DNA of 41,607 bases from Mnemiopsis leidyi (lineage: Eukaryota; Ctenophora; Tentaculata; Lobata; Bolinopsidae), in assembly GCA_000226015.1 (NCBI GenBank), contig JH153095.1, positions 93,493 to 135,099 on the forward strand. The letters run 5' to 3'. The position numbers and the translations under genes were made by a program. Below the pieces are notes generated by a model, which was not told the origin of the DNA, ran no database searches, and saw nothing but the letters and a program-made list of their open reading frames with translations. Positions 10,701 to 23,100 of this stretch are shown one piece after another (position 1 is the stretch's first letter; the number at the start of each line of letters is the position of its first letter).

Positions 10701-13700
10701 CGGATTCAGGGTGACGATTTGCCCCTTAAATTTGGAAACTCTTCTCCTAATATAACTTAACAAGACATGGTTATCTTATCATATAGCCTACACTGTAAAC
10801 TCTGTAAAATATCAGTGAATTCACCGCTAACCAAACATTTGCTGTTTCAGCTCTCCCCACTGGGGGGCAGTGAGTCGAGTGTGACGGTGGAAAAGGAGTC
10901 TCCTCTAGACCATCTACCTTGTTACCCTGCTTCTCTTCCTTTCGCTAAATCTCTCACAGTTTCACATGTGGAGCAGGTATGTGGAAGTTTGGAAGTGAAA
11001 GGAGTGACATTAAGATCTGATGAAACTATCGTTTTGACATATTGAGTAATCGTAGTAAACATGGGTTGTCTAGAGAGAATGTTTAACTTATCATGTTGTA
11101 TGCTTAATCACTAGATCGTAGTCTCTGAGATCGCTTATTTGCAGACCTGTTAAGGAAGCCGATCTGAGCACTTGTAAAGTTATCATTAACGGTTAAATCA
11201 TCAGTGTCGAGAGTCAATATCTGATGTGGTCATTTACAGCACATGTTAGCACTCTGTAATGACATGTGTGTTTGTATTTTGTACTAAACACTCGAAGTAA
11301 TGATTGTACAGCAATTATACTGCTTATGTTTGATCCATATCACAATGCTGCTTGTCCGTGACGACAGCAAATCAGTCTGACGGAACACAATGACAAAAGA
11401 ATAAAACTGAAACATGTGATCCGGAAAAACAACAAGTTTCGCTTTCCTTACGAAGACTTTCACTTTCCTTACGAAGACTTTCACTTTCAGTTGCGAAGCG
11501 AGATACATGAAAGCACGGAGGATGTCAGAGCGAGAAGTGTTATTGCGGAGGAGAGATGGGTCATGGGGGAGGACACCAACCAAGGTCCTTCTGTCATCCC
11601 CATGTTGACGACACTTGACGAGCACAACTTCTACACTGCTCAACAAGGTTTGTTATCAACACCGTGGTCAATGTCAGGATTTTAAGTGTAAAGCACGATA
11701 GAATTTATCACTCTTACGTGAGAATTATCTTCAGTTGTTAGAACTTGAATAGAAAACTGCGTTCAAGAAAAACCGGGCTCAAAACTTATTTATTTATGAT
11801 TATTTTTAAAGTTTGCAAATTAGCTAATTTTCCCAAATAAAAATTTTCAAAGTTGTTAGGTCCCTGCTTCTGCTTACGAGATCTACCTTTTACAACCCAC
11901 ATTAAACATTCTTAAAATCAACTTTCGATGCGTCAAACGTTCAAATGGTGCTTCCAATCCGTATTTTCAATGTATACTGGAGTTAGTGTCATGAAACTTT
12001 TAAAGAATATAACAAGTCTATAAAGTTAAATTGCTAATTTTATAACCCGAAAAGTTTCTGAAAATGTCCAATTTTCAAGATCGCCGCCCCGAGGTCCCCT
12101 CGTGCGTGTATGACAGCTACCTTACCAAGGCTTACACAGCTATAAATTATAACTTTACATTGCACTTGCTGTTCGGATGTAACATTCGCAGCGAAGGAAA
12201 GCAGGAGAAATGACCTGAGTGTCCAGTGTTTACGCTGTAGTGGCCAGTCTATGAATTGATTATCCCACATTTAATCTTACTAATGACCATAACACCGGAC
12301 CAAGATGCAGCAGAGGAGTATTTTACTGGTATTCCGAACATCATCCCTAGTTGGTCACCTATGTAGAGAAGCAGCTAAATCAAACTAATCTCAAATTAAC
12401 TGACTCAATTGCCTCTTGTAAGTGTAGGAGTACCCTACTTATTAGCGGACAAACTCTGCTTTGTTATTAACACAATCCTTCGTTCCTATGTAAGTCGACA
12501 ACGTGCTGTGAGCAGCCAATTAGTGATATAATCAGCACCTTAACTGTCATTATGCTTATCATTATGCTCACAATTTCTGCATACACTTAAAGTTGACCTT
12601 AGCTTTATGTTACCCAAAATGTCCGTAATGCAAAGTACACGGAGCCAATGTTATAAAATCTGGTTTCAATTATTTCGCTCATTCAGATCATGAGTCAGCC
12701 AGAATATATTCTTATGATCAGAATATTTTGTGCAGAGGAATTTAGGGAATGTCGTTGCAGATAAACAATACACAGTTGTACAAGGGTTGTACAAGAAAGT
12801 ATTCGGACCCGTTACAAAGCCCCATCATGACCAACTGAAAGATGACGCTCCTATCGTATCAGGTATGTTGAAGTCAAGTATGGGTGAAAATATTCGAGAT
12901 CATAGTTTCACTTCATTCATCGGACAAAAAACTTGGGTCTATTTCGCCTCAACTACGACTAAGCTTCTGTGTGAGTGCGCGATGTTATGGTATCGTTAAC
13001 TGTGCAGGTCTGTGTGTGTGCACTGTGTTATGGTAACGTTAACTGTGCAAGTCTGTGTAAGTGGGCAGTGTCATGGTAACGTAAACTGTGCAAGTCTGTG
13101 TAAGTGGGCGGTGTCATGGTAACGTTAACTGTGCAGGTCTGTGTAAGTGGGCAGTGTCATGGTAACGTAAACTGTGCAAGTCTGTGTAAGTGGGCAGTGT
13201 CATGGTAACGTAAACTGTGCAAGTCTGTGTAAGTGGGCAGTGTCATGGTAACGTAAACTGTGCAAGTCTGTGTAAGTGGGCAGTGTCATGGTTACGTAAA
13301 CTGTGCAGGTCTGTGCGAGTGGGCGGTGACACACCGCCGTACTGGTTCTCACCGCTGGCTGGTTGTAGCTGAGCTTCTCAAGAAGAGACAAACTGCTCTA
13401 CTCGACGGAGGACCTGGGAAGAAAGGGAAGAAGGAAGAATACATTTTCCAGGACATTCTCTTCAAGTATCTCAACGAAACCGCGCCTACTTGGACTGGTC
13501 AGTTGTGTTTTATATGAGTGTAATTAAAAAAAAGTTCTTGTTCTATTTCCCAACTTATTTTGTTTTTATGTGGCTGTCTTATAATATTTTTGCAACAAAT
13601 GGCTTAATGCTTGATAAAAACTTCCGCTAATGTCTTATGTAAATTTATATTTATTAACTAAATTTTTAACTATAAATTTAGTTAATGAAGAAGACAGAGT

Positions 13701-14103
13701 CCAGTTCAAAAACATGATAATACTGTTTGGGGAACTAGTCCGGTCGATGTTTAGTTACGAGAAGTATTTGAAGAAGTTAATATCTCGTGGAGATCTTCCT
13801 ATGAGACTTTCTAAAACTAACTTGGGAAATCAGCAAGATTTCACTTTGTTGTGTAAGGAGTTACATACGTTACCCAGACACATTCAGTATGTGTTGTCTC
13901 TTCCTCTTACTGATAACCATAAGGTGGGTCTGTCTGTCTGTCTGTACTCTATTTATCTGTCAGTTTGTCTGTCTGTCTGCCTGTCTATCTGTCTGTCTGT
14001 CTGTTGATAGCTAATTTATCTGTCTGTCTGTCTGTCTGTCTTTCTAACTGTCTGTCTGTCTTTCTGTTATCTATCTATATGTCTGTCTGTCGGTGCTTTA
14101 TTA

Positions 14104-14148
<45 letters not shown>

Positions 14149-17100
14149 AAAGTGTTATCTATCTATCTGTTGGGCTGTGTGTCTGTCTGTTTGTCTGTAC
14201 TTTGTCTATTCGTCTGGTTTTCCGTCTGTCTATTTGCCATGGACCATGTCTGAGCCAGAGTGTTTTTGTATTGTACCATGTATCTGGACACATTTTACTT
14301 GATATTAATGTTGTGCGATGTTAACTTCGAATTTAACATTTCATTTTATGCGACGTATTTTGTGCGATGCATCATCACTCTGTAATGAAAGTCATCAGCT
14401 GTTAAACTGGATATCGTTTAAATGTGACAAGACACAAGTGCAATAATGCTCTGGCCGTGTGACCTAACAATGCATATCTCTTGAACAGAGCGACTAGATC
14501 ATATCAAATTCTAGATGCCGTCACTTAATAAAAGAAGAACTTTAAGTCCAAAAAAAGAGGACCTGACCACCTCATTTTACACAACCTCACCATTTTAGTA
14601 ATCATATGGCTTTGCTGGTACAGTCATGTACAAATTCATAAAATTTGTACATCGGAGATTCTGGTATCGAATAAATAGGCGTGATCTAACTGTTGTTCTT
14701 ACTCTTGAAGCTAACATTAGATCACCACTTCTGTCTTGTAGTCAACTCGCACACTTTAGAGTTGGATAGTCATTTTATAACAAACGACACAATTATTTTA
14801 CAACAAACTATGTACTTTCAACATACAGAACTTACATAATCATTTCACAACAAACAACAATTTACAATTATTTCACTATAAACAACAATGCATAGCTATA
14901 ATGCATACCTATAATGCATACCTATATCTTGTTCCCAATCCTGTTACCTACACTTCCAGGAAGAGTTAAAACAGCGCGCACATCTTCTGTTTGGCAGCAC
15001 GGGAGTACAAGCTCCCTTACCGATAGAGTTTACTAACACCTTCAACACGCTAAAGACAGCCTTACATAACCTCGGAGCAATGAATACAACGCCCTATTTG
15101 ACCCTACAACAACTTTCTTCTACTATTGAGAGATTTAAGATACTACCCTCAGTGTACAAGTGCATGGTCAGTTAAACTATTTGTATCAAATCTAAATTCT
15201 TGTATCAAATTTAGCGATGATGATGAAGGTTAACTTTAAACGGTGTCAGATTTAACGATGATGAAATCTTCTATTCACATACGTGGATTTACCATTTGAA
15301 TTGCAGGGCGAACATTGTTGTAAATCTTAAATTGCTTAAAGAGACACTTGCTTTGATAGTCAGATGAAATCTGAGCCTCGAAAATTGGCGGGTGCTTTCA
15401 ATCTGTAAAATAGAAAAGATGAAACGTGTTCAGCCTAGTCGTCAAAATTGGAATTTATGGAACGCGCGAAAGAGTTTTTTGCGATGAGACGCCATTGATC
15501 TGACGGCTTAGTAAAGTGCGCGCGCACGTACGTATGTTTAACACGAAGAAATTTAGATATCTCTAAAATTAACTATAAAAGTCTGGTCTAAAATTACGAG
15601 ATTTCACTTAATTTTTTTCTGCATCGCAAAATGTATTTGGTGAGACAGAGCTGTTATTAAATCATTAAAGTACTACAATCGTTATGGTTTAAATCGATGT
15701 AATTCGCCTGGGTGGTGAAGAGGAACGCCGAACGATCGTGTAATAAATTTCTCAAAATTAGGTCACGGTTCGGTTTTAGTTTATTATCGCCTGGACAACA
15801 ACTGGTGCTACAAGGAAAGCCATACGGATCTAAAACACCTGAACCATAAATCATGATATTAGAAATGTACAGCTTATGTAGATAATAGCCAAATTTTAGT
15901 TAGTAAGATATTATAGTCAGTTAGAATCCTAAATTCTAATTAGTCAACATAGAAATTTCAGACAAGCTAGATCCTGTTATATCTCCCCAGATCACACAAA
16001 GACTGATGGATCCCATACTACCTGCAGTCCCTCCAGCAGGAACAACGCCCAAGTTGGGGAGTTCCCCCATAATCCTCCCGACCGTCTCTCAGGTGGAGCT
16101 CATGTACTTCCTCATGGAACTGTCTGGCGATGTCAGGTTTGTACTTTTGTTGAGAAGAGAAGGAAGAACCTAAATGTCCTGTTTGTCCCGACAAATCAAT
16201 TCGTGTAACATTACCGCGAGTGACAGAATCTACTGACTAAGTTTGGATTGAGAATAGAATGAGTTGTTTATAGCGTTTAGTATGTATTAAAGCTATAATT
16301 TTCAGGTCAATGATGACGCTGTCTATGGACATGATGAATAGATTTGCAGGACTGAAGAAGTTTGTGACTGTTCCATTGGACATTTACTTGTGTATAACAG
16401 CGGTATTAAAGAAATACCAAACTTGTTTACTTATCTCTGAACGTGACACTGAATTTGTTTTTAACGGTAAGTCACTCCTCTTCCGGCTCTGTAATCAATA
16501 TTCTTGTCACATAGTTGGCTTATCGCTGCTGTTCTGCTTTTAATTGCTTCAGTGGCTCTTCCTTCTGAATAGTGTGTACTAAGGAGATTTTTGGATCCTC
16601 CAATAAGAAGTCTAAGGCCATTCACTCAGCCTTCGAATTTCTTTCCAATTTTGTCATTTTGAGCACTTCAATTTTCAGCTCTTTCTCGGCTGACAGAGAA
16701 AGATAGTCCAGTCAGCGCAGCAGAGAAATGTATCTTAGTGTATAGCCAGGAGCTGCACAAAGCGAGTCCTAAACTTTCCAACAATCGCGAGGTAGTGCAC
16801 TGGGGGGGTGTCCAGCACTGTTACTCTTTATGGCTATACTGTTGCTGTCCGGAGCCAAGCACTGCTGCTCTCTGGAGCTCTGCTGCTCTCTGGAGCTATA
16901 CTGCTCTCGGGAGCAAAGCAACGCTGCTCTCTTGAGCCAACGCTAAATATCCTTAAATGATCTTTAAGCAATTCCCCCTGTAACTAATTTTCATGGACAG
17001 TCCTCCCTATTGAATCAGCTATTTTCTGCAACCATGAGACAGTTTTTCAATTAAAAAGTTCAGCTTTTTCGTATGCTCGATTTGATCTAGTCTCTAAAGG

Positions 17101-20100
17101 AACTGGTTCGCAAGTTTAACATTTCTGACAATTCCTCAAAATTGCAGGAGCCGAACAGTCCTAAGTATAGTAGTTCCAAGAAACAGCGACTTAAAACGGT
17201 CCCTACCAACATCAGTCCTCACTCTGAATCGTTTAAAGATGCCGTTGAAAATCCACGCCATGTAAACATCATGCAGATGTCAGACAAGGTACGAGCCAAG
17301 TATTTTAATTATTTAATTGCCAGTGGGTTCCAAGATCAGGGCAGCCGTCAAAGTTTTGGATGTTTGATACCAACCTAATCAAGTAAATTATCTGCAGCTT
17401 TTAAAATTGTCTATGAAACCTAGGATTAATATCAATTGGTAAAAATACTCCAATCAAATGTTATTTTTGGCTAGGTCGCAACTCTGGTTGACAATTTCCT
17501 CCAAATGTCGTTACTCAAGCATTTTACCAACGGTGAAGGGTTCAACCTAATGTACTGTCTGTTCAATACAATCGTGGAACTGCATCGGCCATATTCTGAG
17601 GATATATCGTGTAATACGGCGTCCGGCTTGTGATTTATTCTTAATGGATGAATTTTCGATATAAAACGTCGATCTCTCATACCTCCTTAAGACACTGAAA
17701 TATAGCTATTTCAAGCTAAGATTGACCTTGATATTGAATTTGGCCGAAGAGATTGATCACCGAATATAGTATCGAAACTTGACTGAGACACACCAATTGA
17801 AGCCAGCTCTTTATGAAGTCCAATCATTTTTGCACATATTTATATGGTAGAAAACTTACAGAGTGGCAAAGTTTTAAGTGCTTCGAAGATCGTTAGGGTC
17901 CAAGGAGTCTCCATAGTCCATAGCAAAGTTCCCATGAATCCCAAAAAAAGTTATTAGGATGCTCGTCTAAAGATTAATCGCAGGAAGGTTGGTGGGAAAG
18001 ATCCAAACAATTCAGATGCCTTAAAGCAAGCGAAATGAGCATATTCATATTATACAACTTATGAAGGAAGAGATAGATTGAAAAACTCTTTCCTAGTTCG
18101 AAACTCGATTTTGTCGAAATCTGGATCGGGTAAAACTGAGATAAGCTTGAAATCGAAAATTGAGTATGTGAAGTTCCTGTGAACTGACTTGGTTAGTCGC
18201 GGCGAGAAGTGACCATGTGAATGCAATTAAAATTATGTCTTAAAAACAAGAGCTTGACGTAAGCAGTGGGCGCTAAAACGTATTTATAAAGCTGAATTCA
18301 AAAAGTTTAATTATTGATTTTCCTCGGGGTGGGGTGTTTTTAATTAGGCGGGTATAATTACAGCGACGTTGCTTGGGAAATGGAGTTAAGCAACTTACTG
18401 ATTGGAGGTATTTTCCTCACTAAATTATCAATTGAAAGTACTCTCACGAGCCTTATAGAAATTCAAATCAGGAAAAATAGCTCTNNNNNNNNNNNNNNNN
18501 NNNNNNNNNNNNNNNNNNNNNNNNNNNNNNNNNNNNNNNNNNNNNNNNNNNNNNNNNNNNNNNNNNNNNNNNNNNNNNNNNNNNNNNNNNNNNNNNNNNN
18601 NNNNNNNNNNNNNNNNNNNNNNNNNNNNNNNNNNNNNNNNNNNNNNNNNNNNNNNNNNNNNNNNNNNNNNNNNNNNNNNNNNNNNNNNNNNNNNNNNNNN
18701 NNNNNNNNNNNNNNNNNNNNNNNNNNNNNNNNNNNNNNNNNNNNNNNNNNNNNNNNNNNNNNNNNNNNNNNNNNNNNNNNNNNNNNNNNNNNNNNNNNNN
18801 NNNNNNNNNNNNNNNNNNNNNNNNNNNNNNNNNNNNNNNNNNNNNNNNNNNNNNNNNNNNNNNNNNNNNNNNNNNNNNNNNNNNNNNNNNNNNNNNNNNN
18901 NNNNNNNNNNNNNNNNNNNNNNNNNNNNNNNNNNNNNNNNTCCTGGTATAAGCTCCCTGTTGTAGCGTGCTTCTTTACGTGCTACTTGGTCACTGAAGTT
19001 GCTCTCATCACCCACAGTCAACTCCACTAGGATAATCTCTTTACTTTTCTCTGACCACACAACGATGTCCGGTCTCTCAGCAGTGCAATAGATATGCTGG
19101 GGAAACTGTGCCGGACATTCGTCTTCATCCCAAATAAGTTTCCAGTCCGTTGCACCAGCTAGTGGGATCTCCTTCTTGATCTTATAGTCCAGTTTTCTGT
19201 ATGTTCCTTTAGAAGATCTGAAGCCTGTCCAACTGCGTACAGGGGTTTCAATTTCTTTTCTTTTGAACTTCTATACTAAAATCGTTCTTCCGGTTTTTCC
19301 GCGCCAATTTTCCTGCTCATCAGACCTTATTTCGTGATGCTGTGACCACACTTGTATAAGCACGTCTATTCTAATATCTCTTCATTTAATTTCTTTGAAG
19401 ACCTTTAATTCTAAGTTTAGCTCACGTTTTCATACAGTCACGTAATGATTTCTTTTTTACAACTGCTTAAAATAAACATAAAGAATTATCACGAAAAGAA
19501 CAATTAATGATTTAGCGCATGAAAAAATAAATTCTGTTTCTATGACGAATTTCTCTATCCAAAAACGATTACTATGACTACAGACCAAGTCTGTCCAGCC
19601 CTATAGGCCCTAAATTTTACTGCATTTTACTACATTAAATACATAGTAGTATTTGAATGGATCAATCAACTATGCAACACAGGACTGAAGTGACCCATTG
19701 TTACTCCACAACGCTTGATTCAATGGTCTGTCCTCGGAAAGTCTGACTTGATTTAGCCGACTCATGGCAAAGTTTTCAGTGATGGCAGAGTCTTTTCTTA
19801 TACTGACGCTCCGGGACCTGGGGTTCACTGCCAGGAGACTCCTCCTCTTGATGTAGCTCTGACAGCCAGGCATCCTCCACAGGTAGAGTAGAGGGTTGAT
19901 GGCCGCGTTTAGTGACACACTCAACATCGACACGAAGTTGTCGAAGTACAACATGTACTTGCCATTGTAGTCAAACGAGTGAAAATCGAAGCTGTAGTCG
20001 CTGTGGTAGTCTATGGTGTGGAGTATCTCGCTGACGACAAGGGGAACGTTGAAGATGGTGTAAACTCCGGTAAACAGCAGAATGGTCACGGTTGCTCTGT

Positions 20101-23100
20101 TCCGGGATCTTTGGAGCTCCTTCCGACCTGAACCCAGCTTCATCACGTTCTTATCTATTCTCCTTAGTGTGATCTTGATGGAGAGGAGTCCACTGAAGAT
20201 GACGATGAACATGGGAACCACGAAGGTGAAGATCCTGACAATGTCACTGTAGAGTATCATATGTTTGGTGGTTAGATTTGAGAATAGCAGGACGCATCGT
20301 GCCATGGGTCTCTCGAAGGTTGCCTCCGTCTTCTGCTGGACTTGGAATCCTATGGTTTGTCCAACTTGGAAGATGCAGTAAGCTAGGATGATAAGAAGGT
20401 AAGGTAGTACTCTCTGTTTATGGAACGGCTTCATCAGGTAGTACGTTCTGGAGCCACTCAGGACGACCACCAGGAAAATACTAAGTCTGGAGGTTATGTG
20501 CCAGACGTAGGTCCACGCGTAACACAGGACCTCGTTACCAAATATCAGACCGGGTTGGCGGGCCGAGAGGAAGGACACGCCCACCGCCAGGGAGGCCACA
20601 CTTGTCATCACATCAGTTGCGGATATCACCTTGTAAAGAGTGTTCGGGAGATCTCGGCGCCGTTTGAGGAAGTAAGCAAAGCTGAGGATGTTGCCGATGA
20701 GTCCGAACAAGAAGCAGATGCAGTAGAAAGCTCCGTACAGCATGTCCAGAGTGGACGAATAGTGGTGCCCGACTGTTGTGAAGTGGCTTGTTGGTTGCGT
20801 CATCATTTTCCTAGTCAAAGAACAGGCGTTAATTTCTTATAGAATGTAGAATGTTAATATGAAATTGATAATCATTGATATGCCTCATTGCAATTGATTC
20901 AATTTAAATACAATTCCGATTCTACCGAGCACATTAATCCTCAAAGAACAAAGCCTGCATGGAACACATACAACGCGACGACAAAGTCCGATTATCAAAG
21001 GACCCAAATTTAAGTCTAAATGTGTTCGGACAGGGTATTTATACATAGCGGACGGGTTGAGTCACGTTGTCGATCACGTTCTGACTGCGCAGCCTTCAAT
21101 TTCGGATCTCCGTGATATCTGGGCTTTTAACCACCCGCGGTGTTTCATGATACTAGAAATAGATGTGCAATCGATATGTTTTGACGGTTCGATCACAATA
21201 TGATTTTGACACTTCGTGGAACAATAATCAAGGGTTTGCAGTTGTCCCGCAATCTTGTCAAAAGTGACAAACATGTCGATTAAGGTTTGAACGAAGAAAG
21301 CAAAAAGGTCGATCGAGTGAAGTATAATCCATAAAGTGGCATGAGTGCTGAAAGCAAGAATTTCTTGATTGTCTTCCCCTGTAGTCGGTTAAATGCGATA
21401 ACGCGTTATGGTACTTCATGGATTGGTTACAGACGCGGCGAACGATCAGCCGTCATAGTGATTGATATTTTGCAATGCAGTAAAAACTTCATTTATTGAA
21501 GGTAAAGACCGCCGCCAGCTAAAGAATAGGTATCATCATAATATGATAACATTAACTGTAGTGTTTTGGATTGCTTAGTTTCAAATATGTTTCTCGATAT
21601 ATTCCTAAAAATATATTTAAAAATATATCTAAAACTTTGGGCCCATATCAATTTTACTTATCATCGCTGAAGTGCTTTAAAAGAAGACAAGAAAATAATT
21701 TTATTTGAGCAGTCAAAGGATGAAACTAGATGGAGAAATAAGCATTGCCACGGTCTAGGCCGCAACATGCCTCCTCGACCTTGATTTGATGGAGGATCAT
21801 GACTTAGCGAAAGAGAAAGACCTACGCCGTAACCCATTTCATGTAAAGTTGACATGGCTCCTCCTATGAGTACTCGCTTACTGATTGTTTCAAACTTTTG
21901 TTGTGACTTTTATTAGGGAATTACTGTGAAGCGTCATGATAAATTTTTTTGAAAACGCTTTATTAATAAGAGCTTATGATGGTGCGTGTGCATGGAATCA
22001 CAAGCTGCTAAGAATATATTCACAGAAATCTTTGATGTGAGTCAATGGCGGATGGCCTTTAAAGGGGAAACTATAAAACCCCGAAATATCTTTAAGGCAT
22101 CTGATATCTAAAAGACAGCTTTCTTGTCCACTGCAATTTAAAATTATGACTGCCCTGCATTTTGAACTGCCTTGAAGTTTGGGCTAATCCGCGATTTGGT
22201 TTGATCATCTAGCAGCTAGATAAAATTTCACAGACAGCAGTTTCAGTTTTACCGTAATTTCACATTGCACATATCTAGATCTTGGACATGAACTCTACAT
22301 ATCATTTGAGACTCCAATAGTGGTTTCACGTTGACTTTGTCTCCGTCTGAGAGCTCGAGCAAAGTTACATAGTTACCATGTCCTACCCCTCAAATTGCTA
22401 TCTACCTGAGTTTCTCAATTAAAATTTGTTAGTTAGGGTAGAATGTGAATTGATGTCTGGTATGGTGTGATGTATAGCCGATCAACAAGAGTGCCGGTTT
22501 AAGGATGACAATCACGCAAGTTAATGGTCTGGATAAAATCAACTCGCTCAACTTTTAATGATCTCCTAGAAAAGCCCCAAAAAGCTAGCAACACACGGCG
22601 AGTAAAGCACACTAAGAACAAAAGCTTACTGACTCGAAAATCGTTTCCTGGACCATAAGACAATAAAAAGTATCGTTAACATATCACGGTAAATATAAGC
22701 TAAATGCTCCGAACGCTTGGCACTTATTCCATTTTATGAGGTAGATATTAAGCTCACAGCGGTCCGGAAGGTATTGTGTAGCTGTCCCTTGTTATTTTCT
22801 CAAGATTGGAGGGGGAATCATATAAGGAACCCCGAGAGGGGCGCTTTTCAAATGGGGGTTGGGAAGGTTATTGGCGGTTATTGCGTGATACATTGTAAGT
22901 CAACTTTTAACTTCCTTTTCAGTGATAATGTAGGAGGGGGGTCTAACTTAAACATTACATAAATTGTTATAACGCGAACAGCCCCTAACAAAAATGTGGT
23001 ATACTGCTGAGAACACGCCACTCACACAACACCAGCTACGCTCCAGAAAACACACTAATCGACATTTTAAGGCTAGTGAATAAATTGATGGTTTTGCTGT

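Noticed and set aside
13930..14302. SVCLSVCL-type ORFs
   Set aside because: Translations of the TCTG microsatellite.
16738..16935. ORF continuing after MED12 exon 17
   Set aside because: It reads through the donor at 16792 into a degenerate intronic repeat.
18380..19030. Long ORFs on both strands through the N run
   Set aside because: Length is produced by N bases; only the 18941-19270 minus-strand part has content.
20420..20842. 140-codon plus-strand ORF
   Set aside because: Antisense shadow of the GPCR N-terminal half.
22717..22962. 81-codon ORF in the MED12 intron
   Set aside because: No family resemblance, no splice context and low-information sequence.
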